From: Pontibacter vulgaris
Lineage (GTDB): Bacteria > Bacteroidota > Bacteroidia > Cytophagales > Hymenobacteraceae
Assembly (NCBI RefSeq): GCF_022758145.1
Contig: NZ_JAJVDH010000004.1
Location: forward strand, 372,001 to 436,000
DNA length: 64,000 nucleotides
Reading direction: 5' to 3'
The translations under genes were made by a program, and so were the position numbers. Each line of letters opens with the position of its first letter. Within the stretch, counting starts at the first letter, position 1. The notes under the pieces are model-generated. The model searched no databases. It saw nothing but the letters and a program-made list of their open reading frames with translations, and was not told where the DNA came from. Below are positions 1 to 8,366 of this stretch, one piece after another.

Positions 1-385
1 CGGTTTCCTGTGGCATTGGCTGTACTTTACCTTTTATACTTACTGCTTTGCCAGCCTTGAAAACAGAAAGAGCCAGCTTCTCGCCTACCTGCAGTTGGCG
101 CGCCATGGCCACCAACTCCTGCGCACTGCCTACAGACTTGTTGTTCAGTGTAAGTATAATATCATTTGGCTGCAGTTTGATCGCAGCAGCGGTACTGCCC
201 GGAATTACCCTTACTACCAAAGCGCCGGAAGCGGCAGGCAGCTTTCGGACTTTGGCCAGCGAATCAGTAATAGTAATTGTCTGCACACCCAGGAAAGCGC
301 GCCGTTTAAGATTTTGTGCCTGCATGTAGTTAGCCAAAGGCAGGCATAGCAGTAACACAAAGGCTACCAATGCTTTACATTTCAT
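1..385 (-). CDS. PDZ-domain exported protein, 3' part cut by window edge
   Basis: Reading the minus strand from ATG at 385 gives 128 codons with no stop, so the gene continues beyond base 1. Residues 1-24 form a signal peptide (short basic start, then a Leu/Val/Phe-rich core, ending near Met-Gln-Ala-Gln), so the product is exported. Residues about 29-125 look like a PDZ domain: a substrate-loop-like FLGV, then IPGSTAAAIKLQPNDIIL, the typical PDZ core where a Gly-Ser/Thr turn precedes the ligand-binding strand, then LNNKSV and a VGEKLALSV strand. PDZ domains bind C-terminal tails or hydrophobic peptides. In Bacteroidota they often precede a hydrolase or protease domain, but that part is outside the window, so enzyme type cannot be named. 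The signal peptide and PDZ call are solid; the overall function is unknown. Confidence 0.75.
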   Translation of the reverse strand, partial: MKCKALVAFVLLLCLPLANYMQAQNLKRRAFLGVQTITITDSLAKVRKLPAASGALVVRVIPGSTAAAIKLQPNDIILTLNNKSVGSAQELVAMARQLQVGEKLALSVFKAGKAVSIKGKVQPMPQET

Positions 386-738
386 AGTTTTATAAGTTTG
401 GCAGAAATCAGCTCAAAGTATAAATCTCAGGAGATAACCATAGGCTTTTAGCTATAGCCCAGCTCCCTAACCTGTCTCATAGTTTGTTTTGCAAACACAG
501 GGTGTAGCAGCGTTAAGGTTAAAAACCGCAGAATTTATACTTTAATATCGCTTTACTAAAAAAAGCCTTTCGAAATATAAAAATTATCCCGAACTTATAA
601 GCACGATCATACCCTGAAAAATCCTAAAAAAATTTGAGCAGGAAGGAGCAAAAAGGCCCGGTGTTTGTGTTACCAGAAGTATAGTAGCAAAAGCTATTCT
701 TTTAAAGCCGAAAGGCTTGTAGCGCCAACACCCAAAAC
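386..738. other. Divergent intergenic region, A+T-rich
   Basis: This 353-bp gap lies between the divergent PDZ gene and the transglutaminase-like gene and should hold both promoters. I see no clean TTG-N18-TAnnTTTG promoter in it. It contains three copies of the genome-wide heptamer TATACTT/AAGTATA (near 418, 536 and 678). No ORF of note, RNA gene or strong hairpin was recognised. Confidence 0.4.
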
Positions 739-1632
739 ATGGAGAATATGACGCAGTTCCTACAAACCTCGCATCTTAAAAATTTTGCAGTCAGGTTTAT
801 CCAGATCATCATCGTTTTCCCGATGGCTGTACTGATAAACTTTTACATGCCCGCTGTCAGCTTTATAAAGTATGAAATGACGTACCTGCTGTGCGTTATG
901 ATTGCGGCCACCATTTCTATTATAGTTACAAAGTATAGCCGCAGGCTTATTGTGCTTATGTTTTTTACACTGCTAGGCATGACGGCTTTTAACAGCTCTA
1001 ACTATAGTATGGAAAGCCTGTACGACGACTATAATGCCGTACTGGTAAGTATGACCAACAACCCTAATAATGTATCATACTTTAAACCAGTGAAAGGTAC
1101 TTATTTCCAGGAGCGGCGCGTTAAAAATGCCATGCAGCCTACACACCCGCAGGTACGTGCTTTTGCCGTAGAAAACTCCACACGCTACTATAATGGCGAG
1201 TATTACAGCAAGTATAACAAACTGGCCCGCTATTTTTCGCTCTTCAAACACATCCGCGTAAACTGGAAATATGTGAATGATCCGCGCAACACCGATTACT
1301 ACTCTGCCCCAATCGAAAGCATAGGCCTGCTTGCCGGCGACTGCGATGATTATTCTATACTAATGGCCTCTTCGGTTATGGCTGTTGGCGGCGAAGCCCG
1401 CATCATAATTTCAGAAAGCCACATGTATACCGAGGTAAAAGTAGGAACCATGGATGACCTGGATAAAGTTAGCGAAGCTGTTCGTACACTTTTCCCGGAC
1501 GAAGTAAACGGAGGCAAAATACACTACCACGAAACAAACGGCGAGCTTTGGATGAATTTTGATTACACAGCCAGCTACCCGGGCGGGCCTTTTCTGGAGC
1601 CGGAACTATACAGTGTGGTTACATTTGAGTAA
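739..1632 (+). CDS. Membrane-anchored transglutaminase-like protein
   Basis: A 297-residue protein with hydrophobic segments at about 19-40, 47-65 and 69-84, then a soluble domain predicted outside the membrane. The soluble part carries the transglutaminase-like (papain fold) triad: Cys202 in GDCDDYS, His228 in ESHMYTEV and Asp275 in NFDYT. Family members cleave or crosslink peptide bonds, often in the cell wall, or serve as protease-like domains beside other envelope enzymes; the substrate here is unknown. Start is ATG at 739; ATG at 748 is possible. The gene is monocistronic and is followed by a strong hairpin terminator. The fold call is well supported by the spacing of the three residues. 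The biological role is inference. Confidence 0.7.
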   Translation: MENMTQFLQTSHLKNFAVRFIQIIIVFPMAVLINFYMPAVSFIKYEMTYLLCVMIAATISIIVTKYSRRLIVLMFFTLLGMTAFNSSNYSMESLYDDYNAVLVSMTNNPNNVSYFKPVKGTYFQERRVKNAMQPTHPQVRAFAVENSTRYYNGEYYSKYNKLARYFSLFKHIRVNWKYVNDPRNTDYYSAPIESIGLLAGDCDDYSILMASSVMAVGGEARIIISESHMYTEVKVGTMDDLDKVSEAVRTLFPDEVNGGKIHYHETNGELWMNFDYTASYPGGPFLEPELYSVVTFE

Positions 1633-1656
1633 TCTACGAGTATAAAGTATAAGTAA

Positions 1657-1685
1657 AAGCACTGCCTTAGGGTAGTGCTTTTTTT
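1657..1685 (+). terminator. Rho-independent terminator
   Basis: A 10-bp stem (AAGCACTGCC paired with GGTAGTGCTT, one G-T wobble) with a TTAG loop is followed directly by a run of T. It lies 24 bp after the transglutaminase-like gene. Confidence 0.85.
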
Positions 1686-1812
1686 ATTTCTGAATCGGCA
1701 AGGCTTATAGAAGTATAGCTTTATCTTTGTTTCAGACGTACAAGTGCAGCAACCGCTCTTGACAAGCGCCTGCTAAATGTTTATACTTAACAAAAAATCA
1801 TAAAGCATACAT

Positions 1813-2979
1813 ATGCCCAAAATCCTGATCATAGATGACGAGCGGGCTATCCGCAGCACCTTAAAGGAGATACTGGAGTTCGAGAATTATTCTGTAGATG
1901 AGGCAGAAGATGGCGCCAAAGGCCTCCAGAACCTGAGCAAATCGAAGTATGATGTTGTGCTCTGCGATATTAAAATGCCCGGCATGGATGGTATTGAGGT
2001 ATTGGAAAAAGCCATGGAGATTTCTCCGGATACACCTTTTATTATGATATCGGCACACGGCACCATAGATACGGCAGTGGAGGCTACTAAAAAAGGAGCC
2101 TACGATTTCCTGCAGAAGCCACCCGATCTGAACCGCCTGCTGGTAACCGTGCGCAATGCCCTGGATAAAGCCAACCTCGTAACCGAAACTAAGATCCTTA
2201 AAAAGAAGATCTCGAAGACGTATGAGATGGTGGGTACTTCGCCAGCCCTTGGCCGTGTAAAACAAGCCATCGAAAAAGTGGCCCCTACTGATGCCCGCGT
2301 TCTTATTACGGGCCCCAATGGCTCAGGTAAGGAGTTAGTGGCACGCGCCATACACGAACACAGCAACCGCGCCAATGGCCCTCTGATAGAGGTAAACTGC
2401 GCTGCCATACCAAGCGAGCTGATCGAGAGTGAACTGTTCGGACACGAAAAAGGCTCGTTCACATCGGCAGTAAAGCAGCGCATCGGTAAATTTGAGCAGG
2501 CTAATGGCGGTACATTGTTTCTGGATGAGGTAGGCGACATGAGCCTTTCGGCGCAGGCAAAAGTATTGCGAGCCTTGCAGGAGCACCGCATTACCCGCGT
2601 TGGAGGCGATAAAGACATACAGGTTGATGTTCGAGTGCTGGCAGCTACTAACAAGAACCTGTTGGAGGAAATAGAAGCCAAGAATTTCCGCGAAGACTTG
2701 TACCACCGCCTGGGCGTTATACTTATACATGTGCCACCGCTTAACGAGCGCCGCGAAGACATTCCGGATCTGGTTACTAAATTCCTGAACGACATTGCAA
2801 ACGACTATGGTAACAAAGCCAAAACCATAAGCCCTGATGCGTTGCAATACCTGCAGGGACTGGACTGGCGAGGCAATGTGCGCGAGTTGCGAAACGTAGT
2901 GGAGCGCCTGGTAATTATGAGCGGGAATGAAATTACGCTGGATGATGCAAAAGCTTACGCACGGCCAATTGTTTCGTAA
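1813..2979 (+). CDS. NtrC-type response regulator lacking the C-terminal HTH
   Basis: 388 residues. Residues 1-120 are a receiver domain with acidic pair Asp8/Asp9, phospho-acceptor Asp52 (LCDIKMPG), Ser80 and Lys102. Residues about 138-365 are a sigma-54 activator AAA+ domain: Walker A GPNGSGKE at 167-174, Walker B LFLDEV at 235-240, arginines in REDLYHR, and sensor II GNVREL at 354-359. Two oddities are directly visible. The sigma-54 contact loop reads GSFTSA (214-219) instead of GAFTGA. The protein stops about 20 residues after the AAA+ lid, so the Fis-type DNA-binding helix-turn-helix usual in NtrC (total about 440-480 aa) is absent. Chlamydia CtcC and Helicobacter FlgR also lack it and act from solution. 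No histidine kinase gene is adjacent. Target promoters are unknown. Confidence 0.88.
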   Translation: MPKILIIDDERAIRSTLKEILEFENYSVDEAEDGAKGLQNLSKSKYDVVLCDIKMPGMDGIEVLEKAMEISPDTPFIMISAHGTIDTAVEATKKGAYDFLQKPPDLNRLLVTVRNALDKANLVTETKILKKKISKTYEMVGTSPALGRVKQAIEKVAPTDARVLITGPNGSGKELVARAIHEHSNRANGPLIEVNCAAIPSELIESELFGHEKGSFTSAVKQRIGKFEQANGGTLFLDEVGDMSLSAQAKVLRALQEHRITRVGGDKDIQVDVRVLAATNKNLLEEIEAKNFREDLYHRLGVILIHVPPLNERREDIPDLVTKFLNDIANDYGNKAKTISPDALQYLQGLDWRGNVRELRNVVERLVIMSGNEITLDDAKAYARPIVS

Positions 2980-3003
2980 ACCTTTTGTAAAAACAACTAT
3001 AAA

Positions 3004-3043
3004 ACAAAAGCCCCTGCTGTAACCCGGCAGGGGCTTTTGTTTT
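3004..3043. terminator. Bidirectional terminator between convergent genes
   Basis: A stem of about 14 bp pairs ACAAAAGCCCCTGC with GCAGGGGCTTTTGT around a 9-nt loop. A-rich and T-rich flanks allow it to work for the NtrC-type gene and for the convergent mtfA-like gene. Confidence 0.85.
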
Positions 3044-3094
3044 ATAGTATAATTAAACCCGTGCAGCTTAGGAACAAGGCGCTGGTTTTATACT

Positions 3095-4018
3095 TCAGGA
3101 CGCCGCTGCGCCTTTTTTAAGCCAGCAACAGTTTTTATACTTATCGCCACTGCCGCACGGGCAAGGTTCGTTTCGGCCAAGGCGTTTGCCATAGGGATTT
3201 AAAAGGCTTCTGAAGTTTAACCGAAAACGGCGTTTTGGATTTTGAGAGAAAACCTTTGTCAGCATTTCATATAACCTGGGATGGTTTTCGGCCAGTTGCC
3301 CCGGCTTCTCAAAAAAATACTCGGTAACAACTGCAAAAAATTCGGCTTCGCTGGTAGCACCGTAAGGGTTAATATCAGATTCACCTTGCTTAATAGCTTT
3401 GATTTTGCGGTACATTAATTCCTTCCAGGGCTTTACCAGCTCATCGGGCATGTAGGCTTCCGGTATTCCATCAATTTCACCATCGGCCTGGTCCAGGATA
3501 TGGGCAAATTCATGGATGCCTACATTTTTGCGGTCTGCCATGTCGTTAAAGCCCTGCTCCAAAGCTGGCTTTGAAAGCGTAACATAATGGTCGTTCTGAA
3601 ACGGATTTACGCGCCCCAGCACCTCCGTTACGGCTTCATTGTCTTTATCCTGGTATCGCTTTATACTTCCCGGAAAAACAATTACCTCTCCCAGGTTCTG
3701 ATACTCCCAATCGCGGAAGCCGAAAATCGGGATAATGGCACTGCAGCCCACCAAAACTTTGGTAAGATCGTCTATCTCTGTTTGTATACCTGTTATTCTT
3801 TTTTCAGATAAGAAGAGCTGCAGCATTTTCTCAAACCGGCGCTGGTCTTCCTCTTTTAAAGTATGGTAAAAGCCAATACGGTCCTTCAGAATTTTGCGCC
3901 ACTCCACCGGAAAATCCTGCGCCAGCACCTGCTTACGCCTGCGCTGTTTGCGTGTAGCCCATCTATAAAAAAGCAGGAGCATACCTGCCACCAGTGCAAT
4001 AAAAAATAAATAACCCAT
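3095..4018 (-). CDS. mtfA: MtfA-like zinc peptidase with C-terminal SEC-C motif
   Basis: 307 residues. An N-terminal hydrophobic segment (3-19) followed by a basic stretch anchors the protein in the inner membrane, unlike cytosolic E. coli MtfA. The zinc site is HEFAH at 169-173, with a downstream acidic helix (SEAEFFAVVTEYFFE, about 223-237) that supplies the third ligand, as in the MtfA/anthrax lethal factor-like peptidase family. The C-terminus (about 280-299) is a SEC-C motif, GRNEPCPCGSGDKYKNCC, a small zinc-binding module also found at the end of SecA. In E. coli MtfA binds and inactivates the glucose repressor Mlc; no Mlc homologue is visible here, so that role should not be carried over. 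It is a neighbour of the LuxE-like gene on the same strand (34-bp gap), possibly cotranscribed. Confidence 0.85.
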   Translation of the reverse strand: MGYLFFIALVAGMLLLFYRWATRKQRRRKQVLAQDFPVEWRKILKDRIGFYHTLKEEDQRRFEKMLQLFLSEKRITGIQTEIDDLTKVLVGCSAIIPIFGFRDWEYQNLGEVIVFPGSIKRYQDKDNEAVTEVLGRVNPFQNDHYVTLSKPALEQGFNDMADRKNVGIHEFAHILDQADGEIDGIPEAYMPDELVKPWKELMYRKIKAIKQGESDINPYGATSEAEFFAVVTEYFFEKPGQLAENHPRLYEMLTKVFSQNPKRRFRLNFRSLLNPYGKRLGRNEPCPCGSGDKYKNCCWLKKGAAAS

Positions 4019-4052
4019 GGGCAGCTATAACGCAACAAGCCACGGAAAGATG

Positions 4053-5051
4053 CTACAGTACTAAAAGATTACAGCCCCTGATGTCAGAATTATCGAAACG
4101 GCCGAGCACTTCGAAAGTATGATTTTGGTGCAATTTGCCAATATCTTTGGTCTCGATAAAAGCGCAGGAATCTACGTTGGCCAGGTCGATTATATTTATA
4201 CCTCCGGAACGGTGGTGTGGGCCAATATCAAACGGGTCGTTAAGATCGCGGAGCAGGATGCGCATTGTATACCCCGGATGGAAAATACCATCTCCTAAAG
4301 AATACCCCTGCGACAGCAGCTCCGTCATGCCATATTCTGAATGTATACCATCTTTTATTCCGAAACCTGCCATCAGTTGGGCATGAAGCTCTTCCCGGAT
4401 CATTTCGCGGCGACGGCCCTTCATGCCACCTGTTTCCATAATGGTAACACCAGAGAAATCTTCGCGGCCCTTTAGTTTATCAGCCCAGTCCAGTAAAGCA
4501 TAGGATACCCCGATCAGCAGAATTTTTTTACCGCGCTGGCGGGCTTGCTTTATACTTTGCAATAGCTTGTGGTGGTTGTTCAGGTAAAAGCCTTCTTCGT
4601 CCTGCCCTGTGCGTTTTACAAAATAATCAACCATAGCTACCAGCGATGAACCACCTTGCTCCAGGTATGAAGGCAACAGCGCCAGCACCACATAGTCCTG
4701 CAATGGCCCATAAAACTGGTTAAAAATATTTTCAGTAACCTGGTTATACCATGCCAGGCTGGCTACAAAGTGCCTGCTGCGTGTTTGCTGCGTAGTGCCG
4801 CTGCTGTAAAAAATAATTTCAGGTTCTACGGCATTAGTAACTACCTGGTGGGTTTTAAAAAACTCGATCGGCAGAAACGGTATCTGGTGCAGTTGTGTTA
4901 CCTGGTCAGGTTGAACGCGCAAAAATTGCAGATACTCTTTATAGATAGCGTTGTGCTGCGCCTGATAGCGGAAAAGCTGCAAAGCTGTTTCGTCAAAATC
5001 GAAACCCTGGTTGTTATGCAGTTTCTGTATGTGCTGAGCTTTAAATTCCAT
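4053..5051 (-). CDS. LuxE-like acyl-protein synthetase family protein
   Basis: 332 residues related to LuxE, the acyl-protein synthetase of the bioluminescence fatty acid reductase complex, which is an adenylate-forming enzyme. The characteristic stretch IIFYSSGTTQQTRSRH (about residues 79-94) is the Ser/Thr/Gly-rich nucleotide loop, and GGMKGRRREM and HSEYGMTELLSQGY match the second half of the family (the EYGMTE motif equals the adenylation A5 motif). No luxC, luxD or luciferase genes are nearby, so this is an orphan: the acyl group and its acceptor are unknown. Homologues in Bacteroidota are usually labelled acyl transferase; a role in activating a carboxylate is the most that can be said. 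Starts at ATG 5051. Confidence 0.75.
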   Translation of the reverse strand: MEFKAQHIQKLHNNQGFDFDETALQLFRYQAQHNAIYKEYLQFLRVQPDQVTQLHQIPFLPIEFFKTHQVVTNAVEPEIIFYSSGTTQQTRSRHFVASLAWYNQVTENIFNQFYGPLQDYVVLALLPSYLEQGGSSLVAMVDYFVKRTGQDEEGFYLNNHHKLLQSIKQARQRGKKILLIGVSYALLDWADKLKGREDFSGVTIMETGGMKGRRREMIREELHAQLMAGFGIKDGIHSEYGMTELLSQGYSLGDGIFHPGYTMRILLRDLNDPFDIGPHHRSGGINIIDLANVDSCAFIETKDIGKLHQNHTFEVLGRFDNSDIRGCNLLVL

Positions 5052-5126
5052 CCAAATAAATTAATAACAAATCCTATATCTATCCGTTTGATTTAGTAAA
5101 TTTAGCTTCATTTTCTGACATCCTAC

Positions 5127-5690
5127 ATGAAGTACATGCTAAAGTATAGTGCAGCCCTTCTGTTACTGATGCTGGCTTTCAGCTCCTGCCGCAAAGCGCC
5201 AAACTACCCGGACACCCCGGAGATAGAATTTAAACGCATTGAAAAGTATAGTTACATTAAAGACGGTGTACCCACTGATACGCTCGTTTTTGTGATTGGC
5301 TTTCAGGATGGAGACGGAAACCTGGGCCTTTCTGCCACTTCACCGGAAGATAAACAGGCTCCCTTTAATTTCGGATCGCCATACTATAATAACTTTATAG
5401 TTAAGTTTTTCAGAAAAGAGCAGCAACCCGACGGTAGTTCTGCTTTTGTAGAATACCAGTTTCCGGTTGCCGGTTTCGATAAAAGTGGTCGTTTTCCGCG
5501 CCTATCTACCGATGACCGAAGCGAACCTCTCGAGGGTGAGATCAGGTATAAAATGGAACTGACCCAGGATCTGCCGCTTTTCGACAATGGGAATACTCTT
5601 AAATTTGAGATCTTTATTTATGACCGCACAACGCCTACTCCCAATAAAAGCAATGTTGTGTTAACCGATGAAGTGACCTTATTTCAGTAA
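5127..5690 (+). CDS. Small lipoprotein of unknown function
   Basis: 187 residues. A signal peptide with lipobox-like AFSSC (Cys21) predicts a lipidated, outer-membrane-facing protein. The mature part is rich in Asp/Gly/Pro, with GFQDGDGNLGLS (about 59-70), which resembles a calcium-binding-type loop or a turn between beta strands. No catalytic motif was recognised. Single gene, divergent from the LuxE-like gene (75-bp gap) and followed by a very strong terminator shared with the convergent E1 gene. Function unknown. Confidence 0.65.
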   Translation: MKYMLKYSAALLLLMLAFSSCRKAPNYPDTPEIEFKRIEKYSYIKDGVPTDTLVFVIGFQDGDGNLGLSATSPEDKQAPFNFGSPYYNNFIVKFFRKEQQPDGSSAFVEYQFPVAGFDKSGRFPRLSTDDRSEPLEGEIRYKMELTQDLPLFDNGNTLKFEIFIYDRTTPTPNKSNVVLTDEVTLFQ

Positions 5691-5692
5691 TA

Positions 5693-5757
5693 AAGTATAA
5701 AGTATAAAAAAGCCCCGCAACTATTTAAGTTGCGGGGCTTTTTTATACTTTATACTT
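5693..5757. terminator. 30-bp perfect-stem bidirectional terminator with inverted AAGTATA pairs
   Basis: Left arm 5693-5722 and right arm 5728-5757 are perfect complements over 30 nt with the 5-nt loop ATTTA. The loop-proximal half is a normal terminator (GCCCCGCAACT stem with A and T runs). The base is two AAGTATA words on the left and two TATACTT words on the right. It sits between the convergent lipoprotein and E1 genes. Confidence 0.9.
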
Positions 5758-5766
5758 CAGGATTCC

Positions 5767-8175
5767 TTAGTAAATCCTTGGATAAGCTTCCGGATCAGCC
5801 TCGTTCAGAATTTCGTAAACGGTCTCGAAAACATCTTCTGCATTTGGCTTGGAGAAGTAATCGCCATCCGATGAATAAGGCGGACGGTGCGCCTGTGCGG
5901 CAAGACATTGTGGTTTAGAATCCAGGTATCGCCATGCGCCCTGCTCATCTACCACCTGCTGCATCATATAAGCAGTGGCACCACCTGGCACGTCTTCATC
6001 TGTAAACAATACACGGTTAGTCTTCTTGATAGAATCCGTGATGATATGTTCTATATCGAAAGGCAACAGCGTCTGCACATCTATTACTTCAGCAGAAATA
6101 CCAAATTCTTCGAGTTGCTTGGCAGCTTCCAGAACAATGCGGCACATAGAGCCATACGTTACAATGGTAATGTCTGTACCTTCTCTTAGTATATCCGGCT
6201 TGCCAAGCGGCACTGTAAACTCTGCTATATTGCTCGGAATTCGCTCCTTTAATCTGTAACCATTGAGGCACTCTATAATAAGTGCAGGCTCATCTGACTT
6301 CAGCATGGTGTTGTAGAAACCAGCTGCCTGTGTCATATCGCGCGGCACCAGCACATGCATACCTCTGATACTGTTCAGGATCATACCTATTGGCGAACCT
6401 GAGTGCCAGATACCTTCTAAACGGTGACCACGCGTACGAACTATAAGCGGCGCTTTCTGGCCTCCTTTAGTACGATACTGCAGGCAGGCAACGTCATCTG
6501 ATAGGATCTGGATCGCATATAACAGATAATCCAGGTACTGAATCTCTGTGATCGGGCGTAAACCGCGCAAGGCAGCGCCTATACCCTGGCCAACTATCGT
6601 ACATTCACGGATGCCGGTATCGGTAACGCGCAACTCGCCATGTTTCTCCTGCAAACCTGCAAAAGCCTGGTTAACATCGCCAATGCGGCCAACATCTTCA
6701 CCAATAGCAAATACACGCGGGTCGCGGGCAAGTATGGCATCAAAGCAAGCTTGTAAAACTTCACGGCCATCCACCATTGGTGCATTCTCGTCAAATTCAG
6801 GCTTAACTTCTTCTACTAATAGGGCAGCTTCTTCTGACTGGCTGTATAAGTATGAGTTAAAACGATCAGCATTTTCGCCCATTGCCTGCTCCAGCCAGCC
6901 AATTAACTCGCGTTTTGCCGGATTGCGCTCATCGCGTACATAACGAAGCGCTTTTCTTACGGCTCTAACGGCATCGCTGCGTATAGGCGTAGATGTTTTG
7001 CGAAGCTCTTCGGTTATAGTTGCAATTTCTGTGATATGCTCGCTGGCAGCAGCCAGGTTGTCTAACAGCTGTAAAGCTTCCTCATGATCTGTTTTGATAG
7101 CTTCGGCGAAAGCATTCCAGGCATTGCTACGGGCAACACGAACCGCATCTTTAGCCTCAGCTTCGATCTGGTCTAGCTGCTCTGCAGTGGCAATTTCGCT
7201 ATCCAGGATCCATTCGCGCATTTTCTTCAGGCAGTCATATTCTGCTTCCCAGTCCAGGCGCTCTTTAGATTTGTAGCGCTCATGCGAGCCGGAAGTAGAG
7301 TGGCCTTGCGGCTGCGTTACTTCCTCTACATGAATCAGTACCGGAACATGCTGTTCGCGGCAAACTCGCACAGCAGCTTCGTAAGTTTCACAAAGTGCTA
7401 CGTAATCCCAGCCCTTCACCCGGAAAATCTCGTAGCCCTGCTCGTTCTCTGCGTTACGCTGGAAACCTGCCAGAATTTCAGAAATGCTACCTTTTGTGGT
7501 CTGGTATTCAGCCGGAACCGAAATACCGTAGCCATCATCCCAAACAGAAACCAGCATAGGAATCTGCAACACACCAGCCGCATTAATAGCCTCAAAGAAC
7601 ATCCCCTCTGAAGTAGACGCGTTACCGATTGTACCGAATGCTACTTCGTTACCGTTTACTGAAAACTGTTGCAGCTCTTTCAGGGCCGGGTTCTGGCGGT
7701 ATAGTTTAGAAGCGTAAGCCAGGCCAACCAGGCGCGGCATCTGCGAAGCAGTAGGCGATATATCAGAGCTTGAATTTTTCTGTTCGCTCAGGTTTTTCCA
7801 GTTACCCTCATCATCCAGCAGGCGGGTTCCGAAGTGGCCGTTCATGGCACGACCGGCTGTGGAAGGCTCTGCTTCTACATCGGTGTGTGCGTATAATTGT
7901 GCAAAATATTGCTGCAGCGTTAGTTCACCAATAGCAAACATAAAGGTCTGGTCGCGGTAATAACCAGAGCGGAAATCGCCGGGCATAAAAAATCTGGCCA
8001 TTGCCAGTTGCGCCACTTCCTTACCATCGCCGAAAATACCGAATTTGGCTTTTCCCATAAACACCTCTTTGCGGCCTGCTAAGCTGGCCTGGCGGCTCGC
8101 CCATGCAATGCGGTAATCGCTGAGGATGTCTTCTGTACTTAGTTTTTGTGTTATAGATGCTTCAGCAGTCTGCAT
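5767..8175 (-). CDS. Fused alpha/beta E1 component of a 2-oxo acid dehydrogenase
   Basis: 802 residues from ATG 8175 (an upstream GTG at 8184 is in frame but less likely). Residues about 20-370 are the thiamine-diphosphate E1 alpha half. The position of the usual GDG...NN motif reads GNAS (about 184-187) ... WDDGYGIS (about 212-219), and HSTSGSHERY is the phosphorylation-loop region. Residues about 470-800 are the E1 beta half with IGEDVGRIGDV, TDTGIRE, GLRPITEIQY and the C-terminal FTDEDVPGGATA. It decarboxylates a 2-oxo acid (pyruvate or branched-chain 2-oxo acids) and passes the acyl group to E2 lipoate. Such fusions are common in Bacteroidota, usually labelled 2-oxoisovalerate dehydrogenase. 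E2 and E3 are not in the window, so they must be supplied from elsewhere. Substrate preference cannot be fixed from sequence alone. Confidence 0.88.
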   Translation of the reverse strand: MQTAEASITQKLSTEDILSDYRIAWASRQASLAGRKEVFMGKAKFGIFGDGKEVAQLAMARFFMPGDFRSGYYRDQTFMFAIGELTLQQYFAQLYAHTDVEAEPSTAGRAMNGHFGTRLLDDEGNWKNLSEQKNSSSDISPTASQMPRLVGLAYASKLYRQNPALKELQQFSVNGNEVAFGTIGNASTSEGMFFEAINAAGVLQIPMLVSVWDDGYGISVPAEYQTTKGSISEILAGFQRNAENEQGYEIFRVKGWDYVALCETYEAAVRVCREQHVPVLIHVEEVTQPQGHSTSGSHERYKSKERLDWEAEYDCLKKMREWILDSEIATAEQLDQIEAEAKDAVRVARSNAWNAFAEAIKTDHEEALQLLDNLAAASEHITEIATITEELRKTSTPIRSDAVRAVRKALRYVRDERNPAKRELIGWLEQAMGENADRFNSYLYSQSEEAALLVEEVKPEFDENAPMVDGREVLQACFDAILARDPRVFAIGEDVGRIGDVNQAFAGLQEKHGELRVTDTGIRECTIVGQGIGAALRGLRPITEIQYLDYLLYAIQILSDDVACLQYRTKGGQKAPLIVRTRGHRLEGIWHSGSPIGMILNSIRGMHVLVPRDMTQAAGFYNTMLKSDEPALIIECLNGYRLKERIPSNIAEFTVPLGKPDILREGTDITIVTYGSMCRIVLEAAKQLEEFGISAEVIDVQTLLPFDIEHIITDSIKKTNRVLFTDEDVPGGATAYMMQQVVDEQGAWRYLDSKPQCLAAQAHRPPYSSDGDYFSKPNAEDVFETVYEILNEADPEAYPRIY

Positions 8176-8284
8176 GTTTCTCACTATAAGCTATAAGTAT
8201 ATTTTTCAATCAAAAGTACAGAAGATTAGCCTAAATTCAAATTTAAGGCCGCCTCTGCCCACTTTGGCATTGTTTTAACTGGTG

Positions 8285-8313
8285 TTGTTTTGTTAAAAGA
8301 TTTTGTATCTTTG
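8285..8313 (+). promoter_or_regulatory. Bacteroidota-type promoter upstream of DUF1573 gene
   Basis: TTG at 8285-8287, an 18-nt spacer, then TATCTTTG at 8306-8313 match the -33 TTG / -7 TAnnTTTG consensus of Bacteroidota primary sigma factor. It would give a leader of about 45-50 nt before the DUF1573 start at 8367. Confidence 0.6.
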
Positions 8314-8366
8314 CTTTGCTCAGCTATGCCGGGCGTGTTTAAATATTGTTTTTAACCTCATAGTAT

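Noticed and set aside
2100-2795. 231-codon minus-strand ORF inside the NtrC-type gene
   Set aside because: Antisense frame, Arg/Ser/Cys-rich and without recognisable domain; the sense frame has full AAA+ motifs.
5709-5745. TATACTT words as part of a Bacteroidota -7 promoter box (TAnnTTTG)
   Set aside because: The word has C at the position where the box needs T and occurs on both strands within genes and in terminators, so promoter function cannot explain its number.
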